Translations under genes and position numbers: made by a program
Notes under the pieces: generated by a model
What the model saw: only the letters and a program-made list of their open reading frames with translations
Told to the model about the DNA's origin: nothing
Databases searched by the model: none
Shown: positions 19,615-30,775 of the stretch, in pieces
Position numbering within the stretch: the first letter of the stretch is position 1
Layout: every line of letters begins with the position of its first letter
Source of the DNA: an uncultured SAR116 cluster alpha proteobacterium
GTDB taxonomy: Bacteria > Pseudomonadota > Alphaproteobacteria > Puniceispirillales > Marisalimonadaceae
Direction: 5' to 3'
NCBI GenBank assembly: GCA_902592615.1
Contig: CACJFI010000002.1
Span: 62,001-126,000 of the forward strand
Length of the DNA: 64,000 nt

Positions 19615-20356
19615 TGATGACGATCTAAATAGATATGCAAGGCAAGTAATTATTCCTAATTTTGAAGAGGATGGTCAAGAAAATTTACTTAATACCAAAT
19701 GTTTGATTGTTGGAGCTGGCGGTTTAGGTTGTCCAGTAGCACTTTATGCTTCAGCAGCAGGATTTGGGCATATTGAGATTTACGATGAGGATATAATTGA
19801 AATTAGTAACCTAAATAGACAAATTGCTCACAAGAATGATCATATTGGTAATAATAAAGCTGAAAATTTAGTACAAGAGTGTCTCAAAATAAATCCGAGT
19901 ATTTCAATAGTTTCAAGAAAAAATATTTTTGATGAAACTATAGATATAAGTAATTTTGATCTGATTTTTGATTGTTCTGACAATCCTAAGACAAAATATA
20001 TTTTGAATTCTTTATCACATAAGTTTAAAAAAATTTTGATTTCAGGTTCCGCCGTTCAAATGGAAGGTCAATTAGCGATTTGGAAAAGCGGATTAAACAA
20101 AGACTACCCTTGTTATGAATGTATTTTTCCAAGAACTAACGAAAAAGCTCCTATTACAAATTGTAGGGACGCTGGAATAATTGGTCCTGTGACAGGTTTA
20201 ATTGGAAGTATGCAAGTTAATGAAGCTATAAAAGAAATAGCACTAAAAGATTATCAATCTACAGCAGGAAACTTATTTTTATATGATGGATTAACTTTAA
20301 ATCTAGATAAAATCAGACTTAAAAAGAATCATCAATGTCCCGTTTGTTCTGAGTAA
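19607..20356 (+). CDS. MoeB/ThiF-family adenylyltransferase
   Basis: E1-like enzyme of 249 aa that adenylates the C-terminal Gly-Gly of a sulfur-carrier protein (MoaD or ThiS). GAGGLG at 36-41 is the ATP motif and R71 with Q72 fits the catalytic arginine finger. Zinc cysteines are CYEC at 169-172 and CPVC at the C-terminus. Cys186 in NCRDAG matches the conserved cysteine of the crossover loop. No rhodanese domain is fused. Without moaD or thiS nearby I cannot choose between molybdopterin and thiamine roles. It starts 8 bases inside coaBC, so it is probably translationally coupled. Confidence 0.85.
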   Translation: MLNDDDLNRYARQVIIPNFEEDGQENLLNTKCLIVGAGGLGCPVALYASAAGFGHIEIYDEDIIEISNLNRQIAHKNDHIGNNKAENLVQECLKINPSISIVSRKNIFDETIDISNFDLIFDCSDNPKTKYILNSLSHKFKKILISGSAVQMEGQLAIWKSGLNKDYPCYECIFPRTNEKAPITNCRDAGIIGPVTGLIGSMQVNEAIKEIALKDYQSTAGNLFLYDGLTLNLDKIRLKKNHQCPVCSE

Positions 20357-20361
20357 ATGTT

Positions 20362-20895
20362 ATGAATACATATATTTTTGACTTTAAAATAATTTTGAAC
20401 GTTCCAATATTATTTATAATCATTTTTATGATATCTTTAGAAAATGCTGTATCAAACCAAATAGAACTCAAGGTGTCAGTTAATGGTAGCGGTTTAGAAA
20501 TACCTAGAATGGTTTCATTAAAAAAATCATTAACTTACATGAGATCTGGTCCAGGAAAAGAGTTTCCAGTGAAATTCGAATTAAGACAAAAAGGATATCC
20601 CTTAAAAGTTGTTGCGGAATTCAATAATTGGAGAAAGGTAATAACATATAATAAGATTTCTGGATGGATACATACACAATTATTGTCTTCATTCAGAACA
20701 GGATTATTAACTAAAACTACTTTTTTAAAAACAATGCCATCTGATTCGAGTAATTCTTTAGCCAAACTTTTGCCTAATTTATTAATTAATGTAATGATTT
20801 GTAAAGATAACTGGTGTAAAATTGAAATAGTAAAAAGTAAATTGTATGTGGGTTGGGTGCAAAAGGACACTATTTGGGGTTCAACAAAAAATTAA
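20362..20895 (+). CDS. SH3-domain protein, probably exported
   Basis: 177 aa with a hydrophobic N-terminal segment (about residues 12-27) that looks like a signal peptide or anchor. Two bacterial SH3-like repeats follow: the first starts at VSLKKSLTYMRSGPGKEFPV, the second ends in GWVQKDTIWG. The pattern resembles the alphaproteobacterial COG3807 group of SH3 proteins of unknown role, thought to act in the periplasm or on peptidoglycan. It begins 5 bases after the MoeB/ThiF stop. Function not assigned. Confidence 0.75.
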   Translation: MNTYIFDFKIILNVPILFIIIFMISLENAVSNQIELKVSVNGSGLEIPRMVSLKKSLTYMRSGPGKEFPVKFELRQKGYPLKVVAEFNNWRKVITYNKISGWIHTQLLSSFRTGLLTKTTFLKTMPSDSSNSLAKLLPNLLINVMICKDNWCKIEIVKSKLYVGWVQKDTIWGSTKN

Positions 20896-20968
20896 TTCCT
20901 GTAATTGTTTTATTTATTGTTTTTTAAGATTATTGTAAGATAATTTAATTATTATAAGGTATATTATT

Positions 20969-21475
20969 TTGGCTTTATTTAAAAATTCATTTAATTATCA
21001 AGAACTGATTGACTGTGCAAAAGGAAAGCTTGCTGGAGTAGATTTTCCCAAATTACCCTTGCCTCCCATGTTGATGTTTGATGAGGTAACAAGCATCAAA
21101 GAAACTGGAGGTGCTTACAACAAAGGCACAGCACATGCTCAATTTAAAATTACACCTGACAAATGGTTTTTTCCTTGTCACTTTGAAAATGATCCTGTAA
21201 TGCCAGGATGCTTAGGGATGGATGCGTTATGGCAGCTATTAGGCTTTTCTCTTGGAAATATGGGTGGAAGAGGAAAAGGTAGAGCCATTTCAGTAGGTGA
21301 AGTAAAATTTACTGGGCAAATATTACCCATAGCAAAAAAGGTAGAATATTTACTTGATTTTAAACGTATTATTATGAGGAAACTAATTCTTGGAATTGCT
21401 GATGGTAAAGTTGTCTGTGATGATAAATTAGTTTTTGAAGCATCTGATATAAGAGTTGGGCTTTTTCAAGATTAA
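20969..21475 (+). CDS. fabA: 3-hydroxydecanoyl-ACP dehydratase/isomerase
   Basis: Makes the cis double bond that starts unsaturated fatty acid synthesis. The hot-dog fold carries catalytic His71 (WFFPCHFENDP) and Asp85 (GCLGMDALWQL), matching E. coli His70 and Asp84. PPMLMFDEV is the family opening. The start is TTG with TAAGG upstream, giving 168 aa; no ATG is closer to the conserved start. It leads fabA-fabB-fabI, with 27 and 11 bases between genes. The 73-base spacer upstream is T-rich and probably holds the promoter. Confidence 0.96.
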   Translation: MALFKNSFNYQELIDCAKGKLAGVDFPKLPLPPMLMFDEVTSIKETGGAYNKGTAHAQFKITPDKWFFPCHFENDPVMPGCLGMDALWQLLGFSLGNMGGRGKGRAISVGEVKFTGQILPIAKKVEYLLDFKRIIMRKLILGIADGKVVCDDKLVFEASDIRVGLFQD

Positions 21476-21502
21476 TTTATACTTAAATAGACAGGATTAA
21501 AG

Positions 21503-22732
21503 ATGACTAGTAAAAAAAGAGTAGTTATTACAGGCATGGGTATTGTAAGTTCAATAGGTAATAATTTAGAAGAGGTTAAAGGCTCCTTAATAAACCAAAA
21601 ATCAGGAATTGTTAAATCTAATACTTACAAAGAAATGGGCTTTAGAAGTCAAATACACGGTGAAGTAAAGCTAAATCTTGAGGATCATATTGACAAAAAA
21701 CAACTTAGGTTTATGGGTGCAGGTGCAGCTTATTCTGTACTTTCCATGGAACAAGCGATTAAAGACTCAGGACTAACTCCTGAAGAAGTTTCTAATCCCA
21801 AAACAGGTCTAATTGCAGGATCAGGAGGTCCAAGCACTGCTAATATGCTACAATCATTTGATATTGCAAGAGAAAAAGGACCAAAAAGAATTGGTCCTTT
21901 CATGGTCCCAAGATGTATGAGCTCAACTGTATCAGCATGTATTGCAACTTTTTTTAAAATTAAAGGAGTTAATTTTTCTATAACATCTGCTTGTTCTACT
22001 TCAGCTCATTGTATAGGTATTGGTGCTGATCAAATTAAGTATGGCAACCAAAACATTGTGTTTGCTGGTGGTGGTGAAGAGTTAGATTGGACACTATCTG
22101 TCCTTTTTGATGCGATGGGAGCCATGTCTAGCAAGTATAACGAAACACCAGAGTTGGCATCAAGACCTTATGATTTAAATCGAGATGGCTTTGTTATTGC
22201 TGGTGGTGGAGGTATGCTTGTTCTAGAGGAGCTTGAACACGCAAAAGCTAGAGGTGCGAAAATATATGGTGAAATTGTTGGTCATTGTGCTAATTCAGAT
22301 GGTTACGATATGGTTGCACCAAGTGGTGAAGGTGCAATAAGATGTATGAATGAAGCTCTTAATGGTATTAATGAAAAAGTTGATTACATAAATGCCCATG
22401 GAACTAGTACACCTGTTGGAGACATGCAAGAGCTTCATGCCATAAGAGAGGTCTTTAAAAATAAAGAGTATCTACCAAAACTAACTAGTACAAAGTCTAT
22501 TACAGGCCATTCTTTAGGAGCAACAGGTGTTCACGAAGCTATTTATACCTTGATTATGATGAACAATAATTTTATATCAGGTTCGATAAATATAAGTGAC
22601 GATGATCCAGAAATTGGATCTATTGAAATACCCAGAAATACAATAAAAGATATAGAGATAAATTTAGCATTATCTAATTCATTTGGCTTTGGCGGAACAA
22701 ATGCCTGCCTTGCATTTAGCAAATTTAATTAA
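21503..22732 (+). CDS. fabB: 3-oxoacyl-ACP synthase I
   Basis: Condensing enzyme that elongates acyl-ACP with malonyl-ACP and is needed beyond the FabA branch. The active-site Cys is in [11 protein letters not shown], with catalytic histidines in [11 protein letters not shown] and [21 protein letters not shown] is near the end. At 409 aa it has standard length, and it follows fabA as is usual for FabB rather than FabF. Confidence 0.96.
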   Translation: MTSKKRVVITGMGIVSSIGNNLEEVKGSLINQKSGIVKSNTYKEMGFRSQIHGEVKLNLEDHIDKKQLRFMGAGAAYSVLSMEQAIKDSGLTPEEVSNPKTGLIAGSGGPSTANMLQSFDIAREKGPKRIGPFMVPRCMSSTVSACIATFFKIKGVNFSITSACSTSAHCIGIGADQIKYGNQNIVFAGGGEELDWTLSVLFDAMGAMSSKYNETPELASRPYDLNRDGFVIAGGGGMLVLEELEHAKARGAKIYGEIVGHCANSDGYDMVAPSGEGAIRCMNEALNGINEKVDYINAHGTSTPVGDMQELHAIREVFKNKEYLPKLTSTKSITGHSLGATGVHEAIYTLIMMNNNFISGSINISDDDPEIGSIEIPRNTIKDIEINLALSNSFGFGGTNACLAFSKFN

Positions 22733-22743
22733 GAGAAAATACT

Positions 22744-23547
22744 ATGTCTATAATGAATGGTAAAAAAGGTCTAATAATGGGCGTAGCAAATGAACGTTCA
22801 ATAGCTTGGGGTATCGCAAAAACATTATCTGAAAATGGTGCTCAACTAGCTTTTTCATATCAAAACGAAGGTTTTAAAAAAAGACTAATACCATTAATGA
22901 GAACCTTAAACTCAGACAAATATTTTGAATGTGATGTTTCTAAGTCTGCAAGTGACTTTAATTCTATTGAAAATATGTTTGAAAAAATTTCTAAAGTTTG
23001 GAACGAAATTGACTTTATTGTTCACGCTCTTGCATATTCTGATAAAGAAGAATTAAAAGGAAAGTATGTTAATTGTAGTAGAGAAAATTTTTTAAATTCC
23101 CTTGATATTTCTACGTTTAGTTTTACAAGGATTGCAAAATCATCTTTCCCTCTAATGTCTTTAAAAGGTGGTAGTCTGTTGACGCTATCTTACCTTGGTG
23201 CAGAAAGAACCACACCTAATTATAATGTAATGGGTGTTGCAAAATCAGCATTGGAGGCTTCAATAAAATATTTAGCTATGGATTTAGGTAAGAATAATAT
23301 TAGGGTAAACGCCCTATCCGCAGGCCCAGTAAAAACCTTAGCTGGGGCTGCTATATCAGGAGCTAGGCATGTATTTAGATATTCAGAGGATGTAGCACCT
23401 CTTAAATTTAATCCACAGTTAAAAGAAGTTGGTAACGCTGCACTATACTTAACTTCCGAATTGTCATCAGGGGTTACAGGAAATGTTCATCACGTGGATG
23501 GAGGATTACATAGTGTTGCCATTCCTAAGCAAGAAGATTTAGAATAA
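22744..23547 (+). CDS. fabI: Enoyl-ACP reductase (NADH)
   Basis: Last step of each fatty-acid elongation cycle. It is an atypical SDR with the cofactor pattern GVANERSIAWGIA and the FabI catalytic spacing Tyr-x6-Lys in YNVMGVAKSALE, with the preceding SYLGAERTTPN. 267 aa. Variant residues around the triclosan site were not assessed. It is the third gene of the fab operon and converges on the enoyl-CoA hydratase with an 8-base gap. Confidence 0.95.
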   Translation: MSIMNGKKGLIMGVANERSIAWGIAKTLSENGAQLAFSYQNEGFKKRLIPLMRTLNSDKYFECDVSKSASDFNSIENMFEKISKVWNEIDFIVHALAYSDKEELKGKYVNCSRENFLNSLDISTFSFTRIAKSSFPLMSLKGGSLLTLSYLGAERTTPNYNVMGVAKSALEASIKYLAMDLGKNNIRVNALSAGPVKTLAGAAISGARHVFRYSEDVAPLKFNPQLKEVGNAALYLTSELSSGVTGNVHHVDGGLHSVAIPKQEDLE

Positions 23548-23555
23548 TTTCCAAA

Positions 23556-24347
23556 TTATTTATTTTTCCATACCGGTTTGCGCTTTTCTGAAAAAGCTCC
23601 CATGCCTTCAACATGATCATCTAGTGCAAAAGTTGAATAAAATAAAGCTCTTTCAGAACGAATCCCCTCTTCTAATGTTGTCTCATAGGCTACATTTACG
23701 GCTTGTTTAGCTAGTTTAGCTAATGGCTTTGATTGATTAGCAATTTTAACCGCTATATCTTTTAGAGAAATATCAAACTCTTCACCTTTAAATACTTTAG
23801 CAACCAATCCACAATTTTCAGCCTCATCTGCTGATATCATATCTCCAGTAAGTACAGCTAACATGGCTTTCGATTTACCAATTGATCTTGTAAGTCTCTG
23901 AGTACCGCCGGCACCCGGTATAGCACCAATGTTTATTTCAGGTTGTCCAAATTTAGCATCATTTTTAGCTATTATAAAGTCACACATCATAGCAAGCTCA
24001 CAACCTCCCCCTAATGCATAACCTTTTACACCCGCAATAATTGGAGTTTGGATTTTAGGTATATCAAGCCATCCATTTTCAATATATCTCCTTTCAGTTA
24101 CTGAGGCATAATTAAGTTTAATCATTTCTTTTAGATCTGCACCAGCTGCAAAGGCCTTTTCAGATCCAATGAGAACTATACAGCCAATTAGCGGATCATT
24201 ATCAAATTTTTCAGCCGCATCTTTAATCGCTAAAATAAATGAAGCTGACAAAGGGTTGAGTTTATTTTCATGACTTAATTGTATCCAGCCTACACCATTT
24301 TCTGACCAAGTCTTTATCCATTCTGTTTTTGGAATTATTTTATTCAT
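23556..24347 (-). CDS. Enoyl-CoA hydratase (crotonase)
   Basis: Crotonase-fold enzyme of 263 aa similar to the short-chain hydratase ECHS1/PaaF group. The oxyanion-hole segments AFAAGADLKEM and GYALGGGCELAM are present; the two catalytic glutamates fit CELAMMCDF and FGQPEINIGAIPGAGG. It hydrates 2-enoyl-CoA in beta-oxidation or amino-acid breakdown. It lies 16 bases after pnp on the same strand. In many alphaproteobacteria a homologue sits between mutM and rpsT instead, so it may have moved here. Confidence 0.92.
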   Translation of the reverse strand: MNKIIPKTEWIKTWSENGVGWIQLSHENKLNPLSASFILAIKDAAEKFDNDPLIGCIVLIGSEKAFAAGADLKEMIKLNYASVTERRYIENGWLDIPKIQTPIIAGVKGYALGGGCELAMMCDFIIAKNDAKFGQPEINIGAIPGAGGTQRLTRSIGKSKAMLAVLTGDMISADEAENCGLVAKVFKGEEFDISLKDIAVKIANQSKPLAKLAKQAVNVAYETTLEEGIRSERALFYSTFALDDHVEGMGAFSEKRKPVWKNK

Positions 24348-24363
24348 AATCTGTCCCCTTATT

Positions 24364-26481
24364 TCATTTGTCGCTTTGATTTACATTTTCAATATCTTCA
24401 CCAGTTTCTTGATTAACTCTTTTCATTGATAATTTTACTTTTCCTCTATCATCAAAGCCAATAACTTTAACTTTAACTATATCTCCCTCTTTACAAATAT
24501 CAGTTGTTTTTTCAGTTCTAGCATTTTGTAGTTCAGATATATGAACTAATCCATCTTTAGTTCCAAGAAAATTTACAAATGCACCGAAATCTACGGTTTT
24601 AACAACTTTTCCTGAATATATTACGCCTAACTCTGCTTCAGCAACAATATCGTTAATCTTCTTTAATGCTGCCTCAGATGATTCATTGTCAGTGGCTGCA
24701 ATTTTCACTGTACCATCATCTTCTATATCAACTTTTGCACCAGTAGTTTCACATATTTCTCTTATTACTTTTCCACCAGGGCCAATAACATCTCGAATTT
24801 TTTCCAACTTTATTTTTAAAGTTGTAATTTTAGGAGCAGTATCTGCCAAAACTTCTCTAGAAGAAGTAATCGCTTTACCCATTTCGTTTAAAATAAAAAT
24901 TCTTCCTTCTTTAGCTTGTTCTAAAGCAATTTCCATAATTTCCTTGGTAATAGAAGTAATTTTGATATCCATTTGAAGACTTGTTACACCATCTACAGTT
25001 CCAGCAACTTTAAAATCCATATCTCCTAAATGGTCTTCATCACCTAATATATCAGATAGCACTGAAAATTCTTTTTTCTCTTTAATTAGTCCCATAGCTA
25101 TACCTGCAACTGGTTTTTTTATTGGAACACCGGCATCCATTAATGCTAACGATGTACCACAAACAGTCGCCATAGAAGAAGATCCATTTGATTCTGTAAC
25201 TTCAGAGACTATCCTTACGGTATAAGGAAATTCATCATCTGAAGGTAATAAAGGATTAACAGCTCGCCAAGCCAATTTACCATGTCCGATTTCTCTTCTG
25301 CCAGGAGATCCTACCCTGCCAGCCTCACCAACAGAATAAGGTGGAAAGTTGTAATGCAACATAAACTTGGATCTATACTCACCTTCCAACGCATCAATTA
25401 TCTGTTCATCTTGACCTGTTCCTAATGTTGCAACTACTAAAGCTTGTGTTTCTCCTCTGGTGAATAACGCTGAGCCGTGAGCTCTAGGTAATGTTCCAAC
25501 CTCTGCCACTATTGGTCTAACGGTCTTAGTATCCCTACCATCTATTCTTTCTTTCGTTTTTAGAATATTACCTCTTACGATATCAGCTTCCAGATCTTTG
25601 ATTAATGTAGATATTAAAGCAGTGTCAGATGTTTCGTCAAATTCAGATAAAATCTCATTTCTTATCTCCGTAAGCAACTTTGATCTTTTAGATTTGTCAA
25701 TTTCTTTATATGCTTTTTCAAATTTCTTTTTGAAAGTTTTAATAATTTTTATATATCCAGTTTTTTCAGGTGGTTCTTCAGGTAGCGGCCGAGGTTCTTT
25801 TGCTGCAACTTCGGCCAATTCTATGATTGCATCAATAACATTTTCCATTTCTTTATGACCATAATCAACAGCACCTAACATTATTTCTTCAGATAATTCT
25901 GAGGCTTCGGATTCAACCATTAAGACACCTTCTTTTGTACCAGCAACGACTAAATCGAGACTTTTATCTTTCATTTGTTCAATTGTTGGGTTCAAAATAT
26001 AGTTACTTCCGTCCCATCCAATTCTACAAGCACCAATAGGACCCATAAAAGGTAAACCTGAGATTGTTAATGCAGCTGATGCACCAATGATAGCAACAAT
26101 ATCTGGATCATTTTCCATATCATGCGCAAGTACAGTTGCAATAATTTGAGTTTCATTTTTAAAACTTTTGTGAAAGAGAGGCCTAATAGGTCTGTCAATT
26201 AATCTAGAAACTAAAGTCTCCTTTTCGGAGGGCCTACCCTCTCTTTTAAAAAAACCACCAGGAATTCTACCAGCTGCAAAGCTTTTTTCTTGATAGTTTA
26301 CTGTTAATGGAAAAAAATCTATCCCTGGTTTGGCAGATGATGCACCAACGGCTGTACAAAATACAGTTGTACCGCCATATGTAACCATAACAGCTCCATC
26401 AGCTTGGCGAGCAATCTTTCCAGTTTCAAATGTCAATAATTTACCACCCCATGTGATTTCTTTTCGATATACTTCAAACAT
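24364..26481 (-). CDS. pnp: Polynucleotide phosphorylase
   Basis: 3'-5' phosphorolytic exoribonuclease and degradosome partner. Two RNase PH domains flank a helical domain; [20 protein letters not shown] and [19 protein letters not shown] are diagnostic. KH ([15 protein letters not shown]) and S1 ([19 protein letters not shown]) domains follow. An in-frame ATG at 26505 adds eight residues, but the ATG at 26481 has AGAGGAAA upstream and matches the family start MFEVYRKEI, so I use it (705 aa). A 13-bp palindrome lies in the leader between rpsO and pnp. Confidence 0.97.
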   Translation of the reverse strand: MFEVYRKEITWGGKLLTFETGKIARQADGAVMVTYGGTTVFCTAVGASSAKPGIDFFPLTVNYQEKSFAAGRIPGGFFKREGRPSEKETLVSRLIDRPIRPLFHKSFKNETQIIATVLAHDMENDPDIVAIIGASAALTISGLPFMGPIGACRIGWDGSNYILNPTIEQMKDKSLDLVVAGTKEGVLMVESEASELSEEIMLGAVDYGHKEMENVIDAIIELAEVAAKEPRPLPEEPPEKTGYIKIIKTFKKKFEKAYKEIDKSKRSKLLTEIRNEILSEFDETSDTALISTLIKDLEADIVRGNILKTKERIDGRDTKTVRPIVAEVGTLPRAHGSALFTRGETQALVVATLGTGQDEQIIDALEGEYRSKFMLHYNFPPYSVGEAGRVGSPGRREIGHGKLAWRAVNPLLPSDDEFPYTVRIVSEVTESNGSSSMATVCGTSLALMDAGVPIKKPVAGIAMGLIKEKKEFSVLSDILGDEDHLGDMDFKVAGTVDGVTSLQMDIKITSITKEIMEIALEQAKEGRIFILNEMGKAITSSREVLADTAPKITTLKIKLEKIRDVIGPGGKVIREICETTGAKVDIEDDGTVKIAATDNESSEAALKKINDIVAEAELGVIYSGKVVKTVDFGAFVNFLGTKDGLVHISELQNARTEKTTDICKEGDIVKVKVIGFDDRGKVKLSMKRVNQETGEDIENVNQSDK

Positions 26482-26501
26482 TACATTTCCTCTAAATTCT
26501 A

Positions 26502-26514
26502 ACACTATTAGTGT
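26502..26514. repeat. Palindrome in the rpsO-pnp spacer
   Basis: ACACT-ATT-AGTGT, a 5-bp stem with a 3-base loop, lies about 20 bases before the pnp start in the 52-base spacer. No T run follows on the minus strand, so it is not a standard terminator. It sits where E. coli pnp mRNA carries its RNase III/PNPase autoregulatory stem, but the short length makes function uncertain. Confidence 0.35.
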
Positions 26515-26533
26515 ATTAATAATTTTGTCCTAA

Positions 26534-26803
26534 TTATCTTCTTAACCCAAGTTTTTTTATAAGATTTAAATATCTATCCTCATTTTTATTTTTAATATAT
26601 TTTAATAAGTTCCTGCGCTGTCCAACCATACTCAAAAGACCACGTCTAGAACCAAAATCTTTTTTATGATTTTTTAAATGTTCAGTTAGGTTCTTAATTC
26701 TTTCAGATAAAATTGCGACCTGGACATCTGCAGATCCAGAATCATTCTCATTACTTCCAAAATTTTTAACTATTTCAATAGTTTTATCTTTATCAATCGA
26801 CAT
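26534..26803 (-). CDS. rpsO: 30S ribosomal protein S15
   Basis: Primary 16S rRNA-binding protein of the central domain. The 89 residues have the family core: [37 protein letters not shown] and the end LIKKLGLRR. Two adjacent ATG codons are possible (26806 and 26803). The second gives the usual MSI start and length, with AAAGG 8 bases upstream. It sits between truB and pnp, the classical order. Confidence 0.97.
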   Translation of the reverse strand: MSIDKDKTIEIVKNFGSNENDSGSADVQVAILSERIKNLTEHLKNHKKDFGSRRGLLSMVGQRRNLLKYIKNKNEDRYLNLIKKLGLRR

Positions 26804-26820
26804 CATATTTACCTTTCTAT

Positions 26821-27756
26821 TTAATAATTTATTACACGCTTAGGCTTAACAATTCCTTTTTCAATCTCAACAAGAGCAACAACCTTTTGATTACTAACTG
26901 TATAAACTCGTTCAAATTTTTTATAATTTGGATATTTAGTAAAAAATTCATAACTAAATCTCAGTGAGTTTAATGTGGTTTTTTGTCCTTGCCTAAGCTT
27001 CATAGCCTCTATTTCAGTTAAAAAAAGAGCCGGGATGTCGTCTAGCACTTTTTCAATTGGTTTTATTTTTTTTAAAATTGCTGGACTATGTATGATTTCT
27101 TCAAAAAAATCTATAAAAATCGTATCTTTTTCATCAAAATTACCTACAAAATTTCTTCTTAACTTTGTTACATGTCCTTTTGTATTTAACTTTTCGGCTA
27201 AATCCCTAGCCAATGATCTGACATATGTTCCCTTTCCACAAATTACCTCAAACTCAGCAGAATCGATATTTACGATTTTTTTTAAATTAAATTCATAAAT
27301 TTCAATTTGTCTTGGTTTATGCCTTACTAGTATGTTTTTTCTTGCTAAATTATAAGAACGTTCACCATCAATTTTAATTGCTGAAAAATTTGGAGGCGTT
27401 TGATAAATTTTACCTTTAAATGAACTCAATGTATTTTGAATTTCTTCCTTGTTTGGTCGTGAATTTGAATTTTCTATAATCTTTCCTTCTATATCGTCCG
27501 TGTCTGTTGCCTCACCCCATTTAATTGTAAATGAATATTTTTTTTTTTTATTTTGTATAAAAGAAATTAGTTTAGTTGCCTCACCTAAAGCTATTGGCAA
27601 TATTCCTGTTGCTAATGGATCTAGAGTTCCAGCGTGTCCAATCTTATTTGACTTGAAGATTTTAGAAAGTTTAGAAACAGCTTTGCGAGAAGTTATTCCT
27701 CTTTGTTTATCCAAAATTATCCAACCACTAACTTTATTAGAATTTGTTTTAATCAT
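26821..27756 (-). CDS. truB: tRNA pseudouridine(55) synthase
   Basis: Makes pseudouridine 55 in the T-loop of tRNAs. The catalytic Asp lies in [28 protein letters not shown] precedes it and [15 protein letters not shown] follows. The 311-aa length includes a poorly conserved C-terminal region where a PUA-like part is expected. Spacing to rbfA and rpsO is 14-17 bases, so it is in the nusA-infB operon. Confidence 0.96.
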   Translation of the reverse strand: MIKTNSNKVSGWIILDKQRGITSRKAVSKLSKIFKSNKIGHAGTLDPLATGILPIALGEATKLISFIQNKKKKYSFTIKWGEATDTDDIEGKIIENSNSRPNKEEIQNTLSSFKGKIYQTPPNFSAIKIDGERSYNLARKNILVRHKPRQIEIYEFNLKKIVNIDSAEFEVICGKGTYVRSLARDLAEKLNTKGHVTKLRRNFVGNFDEKDTIFIDFFEEIIHSPAILKKIKPIEKVLDDIPALFLTEIEAMKLRQGQKTTLNSLRFSYEFFTKYPNYKKFERVYTVSNQKVVALVEIEKGIVKPKRVINY

Positions 27757-27773
27757 TTAATTTAATAAGAATT

Positions 27774-28172
27774 TTATTTTTTAATCTTATCAAGTATGTC
27801 ATTGATTTTTTTTGCATACTCAAAGGTTTCATCAATCTTGAATATAAGTTTTGGCGTTTGTCTTAAACTAATATTACTTGATATGATTTTTTTTATACGA
27901 CCCATAGCATTATTTAAACTATTTAAAACATCAAGCTTGTTTGTACCTCCTAGAGGCATTACATACACTTTTGCGTTTTTTAAATCTGGACTTACGTTAA
28001 CTTCTGTAATGGTTATATTATTATTTTCAATATACTCGTCATAGAAACTTTCACGAAGTAGTGCGTTTGAAATCAAATGCCTTAATTCCTCACCAACTTT
28101 TAGCTGCCTTTGAGACTTAACAGAACTGTTGTTAAATGTTTTATTAGAATTAAAAAGAAAATTATTTACCAT
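27774..28172 (-). CDS. rbfA: Ribosome-binding factor A
   Basis: KH-fold factor for late 30S maturation and 16S 5' end processing. The family pattern VSPDLKNAKVYVMPLGG and the last helix with TPKLIFKIDETFEYAKKIN are visible. It begins with a short extra stretch of about 20 residues before the conserved RQLKVGEELRHLI. 132 aa. It starts 11 bases after the infB stop. Confidence 0.94.
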   Translation of the reverse strand: MVNNFLFNSNKTFNNSSVKSQRQLKVGEELRHLISNALLRESFYDEYIENNNITITEVNVSPDLKNAKVYVMPLGGTNKLDVLNSLNNAMGRIKKIISSNISLRQTPKLIFKIDETFEYAKKINDILDKIKK

Positions 28173-28183
28173 TATGTTAATGT

Positions 28184-30751
28184 TTACCCAAATTTTTTAT
28201 CAACAGACTCTAAACTTCTTGCTACTTCTTTAACTTCAAAACATTCCATTACATCACCTTCTTGTATATCATTATAATTTTCAAATCCCATGCCACACTC
28301 AGTACCTTCACGAACTTCTTTTACCTCATCTTTGAATCTTCTTAGGGTTTTTAAAGACCCTTGATGAATTACCGTGTTGTCTCTAAGCAAACGAAAGCTA
28401 CACCCTTTTTTAACAATACCTTCAGTAACAACACATCCGGCAATTTTGCCAATTTTAGAAACAGAGAATACTTGTTTTATTTCAGCATAACCTATGAAAC
28501 TTTCTTGTAAATCAGGATCTAACATTCCGGTCAAAGCTAATTTTGCATCTTCAATTAATTCATAAATTATAGAGTGGTATCTGATTTCAACATTATCTCT
28601 TCTCGATAATTCTCGAGCTTGAGGTATTGCTCTTACATTAAATGCAAATACAAGTGCAGAGGATGCAGATGCTAAAGTAATATCTGATTCGCTTATTGCT
28701 CCAACTGCACCAGATAAAAATCTAATTCTTACAACTGAATTTCCTATTTTTTCTAATGCAGCTTTAATTGCTTCTAAGGATCCATGTACATCTGTTTTGA
28801 TAATTACAGGTAATTCAGTGGACTCTCCTGATTGTATATTAGCTAACATTTGTTCTACAGAACCTCTCGCAGTCGATTTTGCTTCTTTTAGCTTAGACTT
28901 TCGTTGTCTATAATCTGCAATTTCTCTAGCCCTTGATTCAGTTTCGACCACGTGTGCTAAATCACCAGCATCTGGTGTTCCTGACAAACCAAGAACTTCA
29001 ACAGGCATTGATGGACCTGCTTTATTTATTCTTTTACCTTTATCATTTAATAAAGCCCTAACTTTACCAGATTCTGTTCCTACAACAATAATATCACCCA
29101 CGTTTAGTGTTCCAGCTTTCACAAGTAAAGTTACTACTGAACCTTTACCTCGTTCAACTTTTGACTCCACAACTACTCCATTAGCGTTTATTGTTGGATC
29201 ACTTTTTAACTCCATTAGATCCGCTTGCAACTCGAGCGCTTCGATTAAATCGTTCAAACCACTTTTATTTTTAGCAGAGACATCAATACACTGAACATCA
29301 CCACCCATTTCCTCTGGAATCAGGTCATGTTGAAGCAATTCTGTTCTTACTTTTTTTGGATTAGCTTCAGGTTTATCACATTTGTTAATAGCCACTATTA
29401 TTGGACAATTTGCAGCTTTAGCATGTTTAATAGCTTCAATGGTTTGGGGTTTAATACCATCATCTGCAGCTACAACTAAAATTACAATGTCTGTTACGTT
29501 TGCTCCTCTAGCTCTCATTTCTGTAAAAGCTTCATGTCCAGGTGTGTCTATAAATGAAATCTTAGATTTTGTTCTAGTTGTAATTTGATATGCCCCAATA
29601 TGCTGAGTAATTCCTCCAGCCTCTCCGTCAGCTACTTTACTTTCTCTTAAAGAATCTAGTAAGGAGGTTTTTCCATGATCTACATGACCCATTATTGTAA
29701 CAATTGGAGGACGGGGAACTAAATTTTTTGGGTTGCTCTCCTCTAGACCAAGATCTAATTCTACATCAGATTCAGAAATTCTTTTTGGCTTATGTCCAAA
29801 TTCAGTAGTTATTAGTTCAGCCGTATCAGAATCAATTACTTCTGTTGCAGTTGCCATTATTCCGTTCTTCATAAGTTCTCTTACTACATCAGCTGTTTTT
29901 TCAGTCATTCTGTTTGCTAGTTCTGATACTGTTATTGTATCTGGAATAACAACTTCTCTAAACTGTTTAACTGCAGGTGTCTTATCAGCTTGCATTCTAA
30001 CCTTCTCACGTCTTCTTTTTATTGACGCTAAAGATCTGACCCGCACATTTTCTGAATCTAAAGCGCGAGCAATTGTCATTTTCCCTTGTCTTTTTTCCTG
30101 AAATCCTCTATTCCAAGATGGCTTTTTTAAATTTTCTCTGAAAATTTCTTTCTCTTGAACTTTATGACCTGTCCATGATTTGTTAGTATTAGGTAACAAA
30201 TCAGTATCAGATAGTTTTTGTCTGTCTTTTTCAGCTTGTAAGGCAGCTTCTTCAGCTTTTTTTGTATCTATTTGTATTTTAAGCTGTTCTTCTTCGATTT
30301 TTTTTATCTCAATTATTTCTTCAGTTTCTGCTTTTCTTCTGGCCAACATTTTATCTTTAGGTGCTAAAGAAGATGCTGCTTCTGTAGCTTCCAGTGCATT
30401 TGCAGCAATACGAGCTTCCTCTAGTTTTGCTTTTTCTATTTTTTCAGAAGCAAGTGTTTCTGCTTCTGCAGCAGTCTTTGCAAGACCTTCTTGTAACTTC
30501 CTACTTCGAGATTGAATTTCTTTAGCACTTAAACCGGAAGTGTTTTCTTGAGAAGTGTTCTCATTGATGTTTAATCTATTAGAAAATCTTTTAGTTCTTT
30601 TTACTTCAACTTGAACAGTACCTCTGCCAGCTCTTGAATTAGCTGTAATACTATTATTAGGTTTATTCGCAGCGACAGAATTTTTTAATGTTAATTTTCC
30701 ACCAGAAGAAAGACTTAATTTTTTTCTTTCTCCATTTACTTTATCTTCCAT
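28184..30751 (-). CDS. infB: Translation initiation factor IF-2
   Basis: GTPase that brings formyl-Met-tRNA to the 30S subunit. The N-terminal ~260 residues are low-complexity, with Ala/Glu/Lys-rich likely coiled coil at about 95-185. The IF2_N fold is at 272-330. The G domain has G1 GHVDHGKT at 355-362, then DTPGHEAF and NKCDKP; domains II-IV follow. 855 aa is normal for alphaproteobacteria. It follows nusA directly, with no ylxR gene between, although many relatives carry one there. Confidence 0.97.
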   Translation of the reverse strand: MEDKVNGERKKLSLSSGGKLTLKNSVAANKPNNSITANSRAGRGTVQVEVKRTKRFSNRLNINENTSQENTSGLSAKEIQSRSRKLQEGLAKTAAEAETLASEKIEKAKLEEARIAANALEATEAASSLAPKDKMLARRKAETEEIIEIKKIEEEQLKIQIDTKKAEEAALQAEKDRQKLSDTDLLPNTNKSWTGHKVQEKEIFRENLKKPSWNRGFQEKRQGKMTIARALDSENVRVRSLASIKRRREKVRMQADKTPAVKQFREVVIPDTITVSELANRMTEKTADVVRELMKNGIMATATEVIDSDTAELITTEFGHKPKRISESDVELDLGLEESNPKNLVPRPPIVTIMGHVDHGKTSLLDSLRESKVADGEAGGITQHIGAYQITTRTKSKISFIDTPGHEAFTEMRARGANVTDIVILVVAADDGIKPQTIEAIKHAKAANCPIIVAINKCDKPEANPKKVRTELLQHDLIPEEMGGDVQCIDVSAKNKSGLNDLIEALELQADLMELKSDPTINANGVVVESKVERGKGSVVTLLVKAGTLNVGDIIVVGTESGKVRALLNDKGKRINKAGPSMPVEVLGLSGTPDAGDLAHVVETESRAREIADYRQRKSKLKEAKSTARGSVEQMLANIQSGESTELPVIIKTDVHGSLEAIKAALEKIGNSVVRIRFLSGAVGAISESDITLASASSALVFAFNVRAIPQARELSRRDNVEIRYHSIIYELIEDAKLALTGMLDPDLQESFIGYAEIKQVFSVSKIGKIAGCVVTEGIVKKGCSFRLLRDNTVIHQGSLKTLRRFKDEVKEVREGTECGMGFENYNDIQEGDVMECFEVKEVARSLESVDKKFG

Positions 30752-30775
30752 AACAAAAATTCCTTTAACTTTAAA

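Noticed and set aside
25598-26533. Open frames opposite pnp
   Set aside because: Shadow frames of pnp; hydrophobic Ser/Ile/Phe composition arises from the complement of charged codons.
29382-30515. Several 68-122 aa open frames opposite infB
   Set aside because: They are antisense shadows of the Ala/Glu-rich infB coding sequence, with Ser/Leu-rich translations, no ribosome sites and no family match.
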